From assembly GCA_963663285.2 (NCBI GenBank), contig CAXXNI010000003.1:50691-114690 (forward strand): a DNA stretch of 64,000 nucleotides. The letters run 5' to 3'. Shown one piece after another: positions 34,377 through 43,320 of this stretch (position 1 is its first letter; every line of letters starts with the position of its first letter). The notes under the pieces were generated by a model. The model was not told the origin of the DNA, ran no database searches, and was given only the letters and a program-made list of their open reading frames with translations. A program made the position numbers and the translations under genes. The DNA comes from CAXXOK01 sp963663285 (GTDB lineage Bacteria > Bacillota > Clostridia > Christensenellales > Aristaeellaceae).

Positions 34377-35606
34377 TTATTGCACTTCCAACAGTTGCCG
34401 TGCCGCATACACAAGTTTTTCCGCCGCTCCTCTGCCAAATGGGGAGTTCATGGCTTCATAAGTAATTCGTGCATAGGAGGATTCATCTGCCATATACTTT
34501 GCGCCTCCGTTTACCAATGTAGCTACACGAACATTTGGATACCCCTGATCAATTTGCCGGGATGTAATACAACACAATTCAGGTTTAACGCATACCAGCT
34601 GCAAGTCTCCAATAGTCAGAAGTTCTACCGTTTGGGTGCATTCGCCGCTCTCCTGATATGGTGGTATTCTTGTTGGTTTGAGTTTATGAAGATCTCGTTC
34701 CATCAGCTTTGCGGGTAACCTTACTATCGCACGGCTGACACGCAGATTACATTTCCGCATTTCCTGTTTGTTTCTGCCAGCAGCCTCAACCGCATCTGCC
34801 ATTTGCCGGCCCAGTTTGCTGCAAATTTTAATTGCGTTGTCCTGTTTATCGCTAACGGTCAAATTACCGTTTTGATCCCATGTGTTTCGGATTGCTTTTT
34901 CCACCGGTACTTGATCGCCTGCTGCGCCTATCAGAAAAAGAGCCGTCATGCCAGGGTGCCTCCTCTCCAGTTCAGCACACATTACTCCAGCCAAGTCTCC
35001 GCTAACGGCTTTTCCGCCTCCGCTCAGTTTGGAACCATCCAGCACCGAAGATTGTATGGGATAATGGATTAGCTGTCCCATGAGTACGCCTTCGCTATTC
35101 TCAACCCGTAAAACTGTCATACGGTTGTCTACCATACCAAGACCGCACGTATCAATCCACCAGCCATTTGGCGTTTCCACATCCCTTGTCGCATTTACGC
35201 CGCATTCAACCGTACCCAGCATAAGCCTGGCTTGCGTGAGTTTGAGGGCTGCCTCTTGGGCTGCGTTTGTTACCGCTGTGTATAAAGCCTTCTGTAAAAT
35301 CTTTTTCTTGCTTCGCAATTTACTGTCTGTCAGTAAATGTTCAGGCAACAGATGCGGGGCTGAAAACGTATGGGTTACACAGATAAAGCATTCATCGGCA
35401 TTGATGCCTGACCGTAAAATGGTTTGGATTGCTTCAATCTCATCTTGAGGTAAAGAGGTCAGTTCTATAGATACAATTGCATAGCGCACAATGTTCTCAA
35501 GGAGTATGATACGCACATGCAAATGGTCAATCTGCTTGGAAAAACCTTCCGTCGGTAAAAACCCTTCAGGAAAATTAATTTCGCTTTTTGCGCTACCAGC
35601 CTTCAC
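34377..35606 (-). CDS. Neutral/alkaline ceramidase-like hydrolase, first gene of operon A
   Basis: 409 residues from GTG 35606 with GGGAGG 6 nt upstream. The motifs VTHTFSAPHLLPE, AVSGDLAGVMCAELE and ALFLIGAAGDQVPV resemble the N-terminal catalytic domain of neutral ceramidases (metal-binding His and the GAAGD block). Unlike true ceramidases it has no signal peptide and lacks the C-terminal Ig-like domain, so it is probably a cytoplasmic amidase or esterase of other substrates. It is transcribed from the promoter at 35657, divergent from the LysR gene, and precedes the SBP by 64 nt. Function uncertain. Confidence 0.65.
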   Translation of the reverse strand: MKAGSAKSEINFPEGFLPTEGFSKQIDHLHVRIILLENIVRYAIVSIELTSLPQDEIEAIQTILRSGINADECFICVTHTFSAPHLLPEHLLTDSKLRSKKKILQKALYTAVTNAAQEAALKLTQARLMLGTVECGVNATRDVETPNGWWIDTCGLGMVDNRMTVLRVENSEGVLMGQLIHYPIQSSVLDGSKLSGGGKAVSGDLAGVMCAELERRHPGMTALFLIGAAGDQVPVEKAIRNTWDQNGNLTVSDKQDNAIKICSKLGRQMADAVEAAGRNKQEMRKCNLRVSRAIVRLPAKLMERDLHKLKPTRIPPYQESGECTQTVELLTIGDLQLVCVKPELCCITSRQIDQGYPNVRVATLVNGGAKYMADESSYARITYEAMNSPFGRGAAEKLVYAARQLLEVQ

Positions 35607-35656
35607 AAGCACCCTCCCGATGTTTTATTTGGTTGCTTATTTCTCTTTTCGAACAA

Positions 35657-35685
35657 ATCATAGCATCTGCAATCTTGACAATCAA
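35657..35685 (-). promoter_or_regulatory. Sigma-A promoter of operon A
   Basis: Minus strand TTGATT (35685-35680), 17-nt spacer, TATGAT (35662-35657). The expected start near 35650 puts the LysR-type box at 35701-35725 around -63, the usual activator position. Confidence 0.75.
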
Positions 35686-35700
35686 ATCGCATTTAGGTAC

Positions 35701-35725
35701 AATTTATTCGTATTCTGCATAAATT
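35701..35725. promoter_or_regulatory. LysR-type regulator binding site (T-N11-A palindrome)
   Basis: Perfect inverted repeat AATTTAT-N11-ATAAATT in the 152-nt gap between the operon A start and its divergent LysR gene. The spacing fits the T-N11-A consensus of LysR-type boxes and its centre is about 63 nt upstream of the operon A start. Confidence 0.7.
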
Positions 35726-35758
35726 CATATTTAATTATTGCAGAAACCGGAGGGCATA

Positions 35759-36637
35759 ATGGATATAAATTATATCTGCGAGTTTGCAGTTCTTGCGGAA
35801 ACATGCAATTTTATGGAAGCCGCCGATCAACTATTTATTTCCCAGTCCTCACTCTCCCGCCACCTGAAAAGTTTGGAGGAAGACTTGGGTGCGCCGCTTT
35901 TCGACCGTACGACCCGAAGCGTTACGCTCAACAGTCTGGGGCAGACCTTTCTTCCATATGCCAAGCAAATTGCAGCCATACGGTATGATTACACGACTGC
36001 AGTAGGCAATGCCATCAGTCAGGAACATGGCAGTATTCGAATTGGTTCTATACCCGTAATGGCACAATACGGCATTACGGATGTCATCATGCGTTTCCGG
36101 CAGGAAAATCCTCGTTTTACAATGGATGTTATGGAGGCCGACTCCAATCAGCTGACTAAAATGCTACGCTCAAATCAGTGCGATATTGCCTTTATCCGCG
36201 AATGGGATGACCGTGATAACGAATTTAACAAAGTTCGATATACAACGGATACTTTATCCGCGCTGTTGCCGCCTACGCATCCATTAACACGCGAGAAAGT
36301 CATCCATTTGGAGCAATTAAAAACAGAACCACTTATCCTGCTAGGGAAAGATACCTTTATGTATTCACTGTGTGTGCAGGAGTGTCGTAAAGCGGGTTTT
36401 ATACCACAGGTGGTTTTTACCGGACACCGCGCTGAAAACATTGTTGATCTCGTCCGCAAGGGTATGGGCATCGCCTTGTTAACAAAGCAGCCCACTTTAC
36501 GCCTGATTGGAAATGACATTGTCCTTTTGGATATTGTGCCGCATATTACGACGACTATCAGTTTGGCATATCCAAAGGCACATACTATGAGTAATGGCTG
36601 CAAACAGTTTGTGGAACTGGTGAAAGCCATCACATAA
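35759..36637 (+). CDS. LysR-type transcriptional regulator of operon A
   Basis: 292 residues from ATG 35759 (GGAGGGC 6-7 nt upstream). N-terminal winged HTH: NFMEAADQLFISQSSLSRHLKSLEEDLGAPLFDRTTR; the effector domain starts at about residue 88 with GSIRIGSIPVMAQYGIT. Divergent from operon A with a T-N11-A box in between, so activation by a substrate-derived inducer is likely. In lactobacilli LysR proteins (TanR, LpdR) control tannase and gallate decarboxylase; that parallel is suggestive only. Related to the LysR at 44469: both share the VGS/IGS-PVMA-YGIT segment. Confidence 0.9.
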   Translation: MDINYICEFAVLAETCNFMEAADQLFISQSSLSRHLKSLEEDLGAPLFDRTTRSVTLNSLGQTFLPYAKQIAAIRYDYTTAVGNAISQEHGSIRIGSIPVMAQYGITDVIMRFRQENPRFTMDVMEADSNQLTKMLRSNQCDIAFIREWDDRDNEFNKVRYTTDTLSALLPPTHPLTREKVIHLEQLKTEPLILLGKDTFMYSLCVQECRKAGFIPQVVFTGHRAENIVDLVRKGMGIALLTKQPTLRLIGNDIVLLDIVPHITTTISLAYPKAHTMSNGCKQFVELVKAIT

Positions 36638-36715
36638 CGGTCGGCATTCCGCTGTCTGCTTTTATTTTTCAACAGTTTATCAACAATCGCTAGATTGCAG
36701 GCCATGTTTTATGGG

Positions 36716-36744
36716 TTGTAAAAATCACCATCTTCTTGTATAAT
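36716..36744 (+). promoter_or_regulatory. Sigma-A promoter of the small membrane protein gene
   Basis: TTGTAA (36716-36721), 17-nt spacer, TATAAT (36739-36744). Transcription should start near 36751, only about 7 nt before the hairpin at 36758. Confidence 0.75.
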
Positions 36745-36757
36745 CGTACCGTAACGA

Positions 36758-36807
36758 GCAGTGCCGACACATAAGTCCAGTTGTCGGCACTGCCCGTTTA
36801 TTTTATT
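36758..36807 (+). terminator. Attenuator-like leader hairpin
   Basis: Perfect 12-bp stem GCAGTGCCGACA / TGTCGGCACTGC (36758-36769, 36782-36793) then CCG and the T-rich GTTTATTTTATTTGG, which runs into the GGAGG ribosome site of the next gene. The loop contains TAAGTCCA, as does the hairpin at 21179; both have CTGCCC at the stem end and begin within about 10 nt of the expected transcript start. Confidence 0.65.
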
Positions 36808-36821
36808 TGGAGGTTACACTC

Positions 36822-37292
36822 GTGCCAAAAACCAAATTTCAAGACTTGGTATTTTCAGCTATAATGGTGCTTACTATGGTTTACGCAATGACCGTCTATA
36901 ATACTGCGCTTGAAAGCGGCTTGTCTTATACCACTTTCATACTTGCGCTGCGCAGAATGTGGGTCGAAGCTGCCATCGCCTTCATTGTGCAACGTTACAT
37001 TGCCAGACCAGTAATCTCAAAAATGATGCAGCACATGTTTCCTGGCGGAGAAGGTAGTATGCGGTTTCGTATCATCGTGACTGCCGGATGCAATGTTATG
37101 ATAATGGCTCCGATTATGACATTGTGCATTTCAGCGCTGCACTGTGGTATATCTTGGGACTTGCCCCTTTTATGGCTGCCTAAGTTGCTTATCAATTTTC
37201 CATTTGCACTGATCATTCAGGTTTTCTATATCGGACCTTTCGTACGAAAACTATTCCGGCTGCTGTTTAAAAAACAGTTGGCGTTGGTTTAA
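36822..37292 (+). CDS. DUF2798-type small membrane protein
   Basis: 156 residues from GTG 36822 (GGAGG 8 nt upstream). Four spans in two tandem repeats: VFSAIMVLTMVYAMTVYN, FILALRRMWVEAAIAFIVQRYIARPV, then FRIIVTAGCNVMIMAPIMTLCI and KLLINFPFALIIQVFYIGPFVRKLFR. Repeat spacing and the WVEA..FIVQ / NFPFALIIQ motifs fit DUF2798. Unknown function. Same size and layout as 24713-25195; both lie inside the phenolic island. Confidence 0.8.
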   Translation: MPKTKFQDLVFSAIMVLTMVYAMTVYNTALESGLSYTTFILALRRMWVEAAIAFIVQRYIARPVISKMMQHMFPGGEGSMRFRIIVTAGCNVMIMAPIMTLCISALHCGISWDLPLLWLPKLLINFPFALIIQVFYIGPFVRKLFRLLFKKQLALV

Positions 37293-37427
37293 CCATAATA
37301 GTTTAGCAAGTCTAACCAACAATTCCGGTAAAGAACCCGATCAATGAATATCTGCGTTCAAATAGTAAATATGCAAGGATCTTCCGTTTTAATTCCGGGA
37401 GGTCTTTTGGGTAAGTCTTTTCTCTTT

Positions 37428-37784
37428 TTATATATTTGCGAAGTTGTATGATCTTTTAGCTTTCATAGCTGTTATGCATCGTTGTAACAACGTCTTACCC
37501 GCTGCCAGTATCTTTTCAATATCTTCCGATTCTGCCTCGTTGACATGTATACCGCAAATCACAACAATATGGCACTGTAATTCTATTTGCATTTCTCGAG
37601 CGAAAAAACTGCTTAAAGCATCGTCCCTATGGCCATGAAATATTATAGTATCACAAATTTCCACATCCGCTGCCGATATACTGCCGATATGCGCCTCGCC
37701 CCCAGTCAGCAGCACAAGCCAATCGTTACCAACCTGCCGGAGTTGTGCTAAAAGGGTGCAGCAATCAGTCTGTTCAGTAATCAA
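37428..37784 (-). CDS. lpdD: LpdD-like small subunit of a UbiD-type (gallate) decarboxylase
   Basis: 118 residues. Start taken as TTG 37784, which overlaps the UbiX stop (TTGA) and aligns with the N-terminus of lactobacillar LpdD (ITEQTDCC versus TTEQAGYQ); GTG 37805 is an alternative. Hallmarks: LLTGGEAHIGSIS (LpdD: VTGG-PHIGDV), IIFHGHRDDALSSFFAREM, CHIVVICGIHVNEAESEDI. In Lactobacillus plantarum LpdB, LpdC and LpdD make up the gallate decarboxylase set; the role of the small protein is unclear. Last gene of operon B. Confidence 0.75.
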   Translation of the reverse strand: MITEQTDCCTLLAQLRQVGNDWLVLLTGGEAHIGSISAADVEICDTIIFHGHRDDALSSFFAREMQIELQCHIVVICGIHVNEAESEDIEKILAAGKTLLQRCITAMKAKRSYNFANI

Positions 37785-38356
37785 CAGATCTTCCCGCCCT
37801 TCCACCTTACATAATCCTCGCTTTCAATTCCGTAACAATCCAGCAGTTTTCCAGCCATTTGGCGGGTCATATCCGCTTTGGTGGCAGGCCGGTTATAGTA
37901 GCTCATCATCAGCGGAGCAACGATAACGCCATATTCGCTTAGCATATGCAAATTACGCAGATGCAACGTACTCATAGGGCACTCTCGGGGGACAATCACC
38001 AATTTGCGGCGTTCTTTCAGGGTGACATCCGCGGCACGCAGCAGCAGATTGTCACTGTAGCCGCTTGTGATACCAGCAACAGTCTTCATACTGCAAGGCA
38101 CAATCAGCATTCCCTCTGTTTTAAAGGAACCGCTTGCCAACGCCGCGCCAATATTCAAGTTATCATAGCAAACATCCGCCAGTTCCATTACCTGCTCTGG
38201 CGTCATATCCGTTTCCTGCCGGATCGTTGCCATGGCTCCGTTAGTAATAACAAGGTGCCGTTCCCAATCCGGTTTGCAGCATTTCAACGTCTTGAGCACT
38301 TCAATGGCAACAGGGGCACCGCTTGCACCGCTGATCCCAATCACAATTCTGGGCAT
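37781..38356 (-). CDS. ubiX: UbiX-type flavin prenyltransferase
   Basis: 191 residues from ATG 38356 (GGAGGGG upstream). Start IVIGISGASGAPVAIEVLK carries the FMN-binding GxSGA motif; FKTEGMLIVPCSMKTVAGI and LVIVPRECPMSTLHLRNL are the family's other signatures. It makes prenylated FMN, the cofactor of the UbiD-type decarboxylase encoded 2 nt upstream. Equivalent to LpdB in gallate-decarboxylase loci. Confidence 0.9.
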   Translation of the reverse strand: MPRIVIGISGASGAPVAIEVLKTLKCCKPDWERHLVITNGAMATIRQETDMTPEQVMELADVCYDNLNIGAALASGSFKTEGMLIVPCSMKTVAGITSGYSDNLLLRAADVTLKERRKLVIVPRECPMSTLHLRNLHMLSEYGVIVAPLMMSYYNRPATKADMTRQMAGKLLDCYGIESEDYVRWKGGKIC

Positions 38357-38358
38357 AA

Positions 38359-39819
38359 TCACCCCTCCAGATATTTTTGCCAATCTGTTTGTAAAAAGGG
38401 CGCGCGTACAAACCTGTCTTTCAGGTGATAGGGAACAGTACAGTCAAATATTGTTTTGCAGGATAACCCTTTTTGGGAAATGTGCGGTGAATATTCCGGC
38501 GAGGAACTCGGTTCCAGCGGATGGCACCGGATACCTGGCAGAAAAATCGTATCTACATCGCCCTGATAGCGCGTGTTCATTGCCCAGAGGACATCGTTCA
38601 TATCAAACAGATCCACATCTTCATCCACCAGAATGATATGTTTAAGCTCGGAAAACGCAGAGAACGCCAGCAAAGCGGCTTGCCGCTGCCGACCTTCGTC
38701 GCTTTCTTCCCGCTTCTTAAACTGCAGCACCGCCATCAATTTTCCGCCGCCCGCGCTGCAGGCATAAACATTTTTCAGCCTGCCAGGCATTGCTTTCTCA
38801 ACCATGCTTAAAATGCTGGCTTCTGTGGGAATACCCACCATAGATACGTGTTCTTCGCTAGGGCCAATACAGGTTTGCAGTATCGGATTTTTGCGGTGGG
38901 TAACCGCCTTGACACGGATCAGCGAACAATCCGGAGAAGCCGGGCCTACATAGCCGGGGAATTCGGGCATAGCATAGCCAGTTTGGCTGTTCTGGTCTTC
39001 CTGCACACGTGCTCCCGGGATAATTTCTCCCTCTATCACAAATTCCGCATTGGCAATTGCCTGTTCGTTGATCGTAAGGCAATCGCACATTTCCACAGAT
39101 TCGCCCCGCATCGCGCCTGCAATGGAAAGCTCATTAAAGCCCGCCGGAGTTGTTGGCGGTTCAAAGCAGGCGCCGATCTCAATAGCAGGGTCCACACCAA
39201 TACTGATAGAAATGGGGAGCAGTATGTTCCGTTCTTCTGCGCGGCGTGCCATAGCGCCAATATGCCTCGCGCCCGGGGTAAAGAATATGCTTAGGGTGTC
39301 CTTGCTCTGCACGCATAAGCGATGGATTGTTACATCACTTTCCCCTGTATCCGGGTGCGTTGCATAACACATGCCCATAGTAATATACGGCCCGGCATCC
39401 AGCAGTGTGTTGGTAGGCGCAGGCACCAGCCTGCGAAGATCAAAGTCCGGGTTATCCGCAAAATAGCGCACCTCTTGGCAAGGCGCTTCCTTGACGGTAA
39501 CAGGCGCAACCGGCTTTTTAACACAATCCAGCAGCCAACGCCCGAGCTTTTGCGGTTCCTGCCCCATCAGTAGCGCGCTGCGCTCGCGGGTGGCCAGCAA
39601 GCCGATTAAAACACTTGTGTCCGGGTGCCCCTTCACATTATGAAAAAGCATCGCTGGCCCTGCCTTCGTTGGCCTCATCACGGTTCCGCCTGCGCCAATG
39701 TAACGGTATACACCCGCCAGTTCTGCTGCCGGGTCCACCGGCACACGGGTTTCGATCAGTTCATTGTGCTGCCCACGCAATACCGAAAGTGCGTCACGCA
39801 GACTTTTTATAGTTCGCAC
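38359..39819 (-). CDS. lpdC: UbiD-family (de)carboxylase, probable gallate/hydroxybenzoate decarboxylase (LpdC-like)
   Basis: 486 residues from GTG 39819 (GGAGGG about 7 nt upstream); ATG 39825 gives 488. Length matches LpdC (about 490). Family features: GPYITMGMCYATHPDTGESDVTIHRL, GAMARRAEERN, ISIGVDPAIEIGACFEPP, AEFVIEGEIIPGARVQEDQ (E..E..D prFMN/metal region) and AFSAFSELKHIILVDEDVDLFD. Together with UbiX and an LpdD-like gene this matches the three-gene gallate decarboxylase set, giving pyrogallol and CO2. Vanillate or 4-hydroxybenzoate are alternative substrates. Cytoplasmic. Confidence 0.82.
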   Translation of the reverse strand: MRTIKSLRDALSVLRGQHNELIETRVPVDPAAELAGVYRYIGAGGTVMRPTKAGPAMLFHNVKGHPDTSVLIGLLATRERSALLMGQEPQKLGRWLLDCVKKPVAPVTVKEAPCQEVRYFADNPDFDLRRLVPAPTNTLLDAGPYITMGMCYATHPDTGESDVTIHRLCVQSKDTLSIFFTPGARHIGAMARRAEERNILLPISISIGVDPAIEIGACFEPPTTPAGFNELSIAGAMRGESVEMCDCLTINEQAIANAEFVIEGEIIPGARVQEDQNSQTGYAMPEFPGYVGPASPDCSLIRVKAVTHRKNPILQTCIGPSEEHVSMVGIPTEASILSMVEKAMPGRLKNVYACSAGGGKLMAVLQFKKREESDEGRQRQAALLAFSAFSELKHIILVDEDVDLFDMNDVLWAMNTRYQGDVDTIFLPGIRCHPLEPSSSPEYSPHISQKGLSCKTIFDCTVPYHLKDRFVRAPFLQTDWQKYLEG

Positions 39820-39870
39820 GGTCATCCCTCCAACAAGGGTATTAGCATCCAGCCGCAACAGCAGATCGCA

Positions 39871-40809
39871 TCAGCCGATATGGCGGCGGATAAATTCAAT
39901 TACAATATTAAGCGCTTCATCACTATGAAAACCGCCGTATCCATGGTAGGCGCCTTCCAGCCGGTACATTTCCACATCCTTGTCCAAAGCACGCATTTCC
40001 TGGTACAAAAGGCATCCCTGTTGAAAGGAAACCAGTTCATCCCGGCTGCCGTGCATCATCAGCAACGGTGGCGAAGCCTTATCGCGGCTCAAGTAACGCA
40101 TAGGTATGGTTTTTTCAGCCAATTGCGGATTTTCCAGCACATTCTTCCTACCGATCAGGTACCCTTCCGGACTGTCCGGCTGTACATGATCCTGCACGCT
40201 GGGTACTTCGTTCATTTTGGATATGTCCACTGGGCCATACCACTCCACAACACAGCTTACCTGTGCAGATTCCTCATTGTACAGATCGGTATCCGGCGCT
40301 TGATCGCCTGTAAACGCAACCATCAGCGCCGTATGCGCCCCGCTGGAATCCCCCCATATAGCCAGCCGCTGCGGCAGCAGGCGCAGTTCCACGGCATGCT
40401 TGCGCAGATAGCGGATTGCTGTTTTCACATCCTGCGCCTGCGCGGGGAAAGGCGCTACTTCACTGGGCCTGTATTGCACAATGGCAACCGTATACCCGTG
40501 CTGGCACAATCTCACCATTTCTGGCAGATGCCCAAACAGATACTGCCTGTGCCAAGCCGAACCCTGCACAAACACAACACAGGGGTATGCTCTTTGCAGC
40601 GCACTCGGCCCACCCTCAACGGGTTGGAGTAAATGAATGTGTAGGTCTTCTCCATCCCGTATGGCATAAACAATATCGGTTTTAAAGTCCACTTCCGGTC
40701 CAAATGTATCTTTAAGGGTCAGGGTTTTGACACCTTCCGGACACTCCGGGTAATCCGGAAACTCGTCTATTGGACAAGTGAAAGGCGTAACATACTTCTT
40801 TTGATTCAT
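39871..40809 (-). CDS. Alpha/beta hydrolase, carboxylesterase (operon B)
   Basis: 312 residues from ATG 40809. Oxyanion-hole segment VVFVQGSAWHRQYLF in place of HGGG, AIVQYRPSEVAPFPAQAQDVKTAIRYLR, nucleophile in IWGDSSGAHTAL (GDSSG), acid in MHGSRDELVSFQQG, His in EGAYHGYGGF. This is the BD-FAE/HSL-like esterase family, some of which cleave ferulic or acetyl esters. No signal peptide. Lies between the ABC transporter and the decarboxylase genes, so a plausible order is import, ester hydrolysis, decarboxylation. Confidence 0.82.
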   Translation of the reverse strand: MNQKKYVTPFTCPIDEFPDYPECPEGVKTLTLKDTFGPEVDFKTDIVYAIRDGEDLHIHLLQPVEGGPSALQRAYPCVVFVQGSAWHRQYLFGHLPEMVRLCQHGYTVAIVQYRPSEVAPFPAQAQDVKTAIRYLRKHAVELRLLPQRLAIWGDSSGAHTALMVAFTGDQAPDTDLYNEESAQVSCVVEWYGPVDISKMNEVPSVQDHVQPDSPEGYLIGRKNVLENPQLAEKTIPMRYLSRDKASPPLLMMHGSRDELVSFQQGCLLYQEMRALDKDVEMYRLEGAYHGYGGFHSDEALNIVIEFIRRHIG

Positions 40810-40831
40810 GATTATGCCCCGTTCCGTGATA

Positions 40832-41803
40832 TTAGGATTTTTTCACTTTCTGTGCACTGGCTTTCTGATAGGTATCAAACCCCACAGCTGCCAGCAAAAC
40901 CGCACCTTTCACCACATACTGCGCATAGGTGTTCATTCCTATCAACTGCATGCCGTTGGTGAGAATCCCCAATATTAAAACACCCGTTACAACGCCCCAC
41001 ATTTTGCCCTCGCCGCCGATGAACGAAACTCCCCCAAGAATAGACGCAGTAATACAGCTAAATTCGGTACCCGGGCCAGTAGAGGAAGCGGCAGAACCTG
41101 TGCGCGAAAACAATACCATGGATGACAGCGCCACCAGAAAACCACAGATGGAGAATACGATAATCTTGATTTTCTTAACGCTGACGCCTGCCAGATAGGC
41201 CGCCTCCTGGTTGCTGCCTATGGCATATACATAGCGGCCGAAGTATGTACGGTTGAGCAGAAAGCTTGCTGCAATCACGACCACTGCCATGAGGATAACG
41301 CTGATGGGAAGCCAGCCAAATAAGTAGCCCTGCCCGATGGATTTAAACACTGGCGGCAGATTCATAATCTGTTTTGAGTTGGATGCCATGTAGGAAAGTC
41401 CTTGAAAAACTGTCATAGTACCTAACGTAACAATCAGCGGATGCACCTTGAGTGTAACAGCCATAGCGCCATTAAACGCACCCAGCAGTATGCCCAGCAG
41501 TATGCCAATCAGCAGGCTGAGCCATACCGGCAGGCCTACATTCTTCATTAGAATGGCTGTCACTACGCCAACAAGGCTAATTTGATAGCCAATGGATAAA
41601 TCCATTCCGCCGCTAATCATCACGAAACTCAGGCCAACGGCTGCGATGATTACATAGCTTTGCTGCACAAAAACATTCGTTAAATTCCGCGTGGTTAGAA
41701 AGTATGGGCTTAGGATGCTGAAAAGGATGATTATCACAATGAGAATAAAGAACACGACATACTTCTTAAAGATCATGGAAAACGAGAATCTCTTTTCGTC
41801 CAT
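40832..41803 (-). CDS. ABC sugar-type permease (RbsC family, operon B)
   Basis: 323 residues from ATG 41803. About 8-10 spans; VGLSFVMISGGMDLSIGYQISLVGV and AIGSNQEAAYLAGVSVKKIKI are RbsC/BPD_transp_2 signatures. Pore subunit for the CUT2-type importer with 41819-43303 and 43372-44331. Sugar family by sequence, but operon context suggests uptake of a phenolic glycoside or sugar ester. Confidence 0.88.
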   Translation of the reverse strand: MDEKRFSFSMIFKKYVVFFILIVIIILFSILSPYFLTTRNLTNVFVQQSYVIIAAVGLSFVMISGGMDLSIGYQISLVGVVTAILMKNVGLPVWLSLLIGILLGILLGAFNGAMAVTLKVHPLIVTLGTMTVFQGLSYMASNSKQIMNLPPVFKSIGQGYLFGWLPISVILMAVVVIAASFLLNRTYFGRYVYAIGSNQEAAYLAGVSVKKIKIIVFSICGFLVALSSMVLFSRTGSAASSTGPGTEFSCITASILGGVSFIGGEGKMWGVVTGVLILGILTNGMQLIGMNTYAQYVVKGAVLLAAVGFDTYQKASAQKVKKS

Positions 41804-41818
41804 CTTGCTGTCTCCCCT

Positions 41819-43303
41819 TTAACACATACCGGATGCCAGCTCCAGCACCCGTTGTTGTGAAAATTCGCTGCGCTGCAATTCTCCAGCCATGCGGCCTTCC
41901 GCCAGCACAATAATCCTGTCGCTCATACCTAGCAGTTCCTGCATATCGGAGGAGATCATCAAAATCGCCTTACCCTGCTCCGCCAGTTCGCACATGAGTT
42001 TATAAATTTCTTGTTTGGCTCCTACATCTATACCGCGTGTAGGTTCATCAAAAATTAGCACTTCACTTTGTGTGGCAAGTGTTTTGGCGATGACAACCTT
42101 TTGCTGGTTGCCGCCGGACAGGTTCTTCACCAACTGTTGAAGCGTCGGAGTTTTTATGCTGAGCATATCCACATATTTCACTGCCAGATTGTTTTCCTGT
42201 GCATGCTGCACAATGCCCCTGCGGCTCAACCGGCGCAAGCTGGCAATAGAGCAGTTCCAATCAACCGGTTTGAGCAGAAAACAGCCCTGTTCTTTGCGGT
42301 CTTCCGGTATCAGCCCCAGTCCGTTACGGATTGCATCTCCCGGCAAGTGGTTTTTAATCTTCCTGCCAAACATATAGATATTTCCGTTATCCAGCGAATC
42401 CGCGCCAAACAGCACACGCGCCAATTCGGTACGTCCTGCGCCAACCAGCCCTGCCAGTCCAAGTATTTCTCCTCTGCAAAGAGAAAAACTGATATCCTTA
42501 TCCCCGTTTCCAGATACGTTTTCAAGGCGCAGTAGTTCTTCCCCCGCAGTGCAGTTTTTAACCGGATAGCTGTTGGTTAGCTCCCGCCCAACCATCAAGG
42601 CGATCAGCTCTTTAGGCGTAGTTTCATTCGTATTTTTTGTGGTAATATAGCGTCCATCACGCATTACACTGACCCTGTCACTGATTTCAAACAGTTCTTC
42701 CAGGCGGTGCGATATATAGATGACCGTTACGCCATCCTTTTTGAGTTTGCGCACGATATCAAACATCTTTTCCACTTCGTTAACGGAAAGCGGCGCACTG
42801 GGTTCATCCATCACCAAAATTTTCGCCTGTCGCGATACGGATTTCGCGATCTCCACCAGCTGCTTATGCGATGGAGGCAAATCCCGTACCAGCATATCCG
42901 GCGAAAGGTTGTTAATGCCCATACGAGCCAATATCTCCAGCGTTTTCCGCTTCATGGCTTTATAATCCACAAATCTGCCTGTTTTTTCACCGAAGCAGAC
43001 GTTTTCCGCAACACTTAACGATTCCACCAAGTTAAACTCCTGATAAATAACTTCCACATTTTCATGTTTAGCTTCCAATGGAGTCAAGCTTTTATAGGTT
43101 TTATCCCTAAAAATAATTTCTCCCTCATCCGGAGACAAGGCGCCTGCAATCGCCTTGATCAGGGTAGACTTTCCCGCGCCGTTCTCTCCCAGCAGTGCGT
43201 GTACCTCGCCTGCCCGAAAATCGAGGGAAACATCGTCCAGCGCAGTCACGCCGGGATACCGCTTTGTCAGATGACGAAGCGACAGAACGGTCTCATCCTT
43301 CAT
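41819..43303 (-). CDS. ABC sugar-type ATPase with two ATPase domains (RbsA/XylG family)
   Basis: 494 residues from ATG 43303. First domain: Walker A GENGAGKST, Q-loop EVIYQEFNLVESL, Walker B ILVMDEPSAPLS. Second domain (from about residue 250): degenerate Walker A GLVGAGRTE, signature NLSGGNQQKVVIAK, Walker B LIFDEPTRGIDVGAKQE. Typical CUT2 single-chain ATPase. The full signature sits in the second domain, as in RbsA. In the first domain the signature region reads LPPSHKQLVEIAKSV. Confidence 0.9.
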   Translation of the reverse strand: MKDETVLSLRHLTKRYPGVTALDDVSLDFRAGEVHALLGENGAGKSTLIKAIAGALSPDEGEIIFRDKTYKSLTPLEAKHENVEVIYQEFNLVESLSVAENVCFGEKTGRFVDYKAMKRKTLEILARMGINNLSPDMLVRDLPPSHKQLVEIAKSVSRQAKILVMDEPSAPLSVNEVEKMFDIVRKLKKDGVTVIYISHRLEELFEISDRVSVMRDGRYITTKNTNETTPKELIALMVGRELTNSYPVKNCTAGEELLRLENVSGNGDKDISFSLCRGEILGLAGLVGAGRTELARVLFGADSLDNGNIYMFGRKIKNHLPGDAIRNGLGLIPEDRKEQGCFLLKPVDWNCSIASLRRLSRRGIVQHAQENNLAVKYVDMLSIKTPTLQQLVKNLSGGNQQKVVIAKTLATQSEVLIFDEPTRGIDVGAKQEIYKLMCELAEQGKAILMISSDMQELLGMSDRIIVLAEGRMAGELQRSEFSQQRVLELASGMC

Positions 43304-43320
43304 GTAGATTCCTCCCGTTT

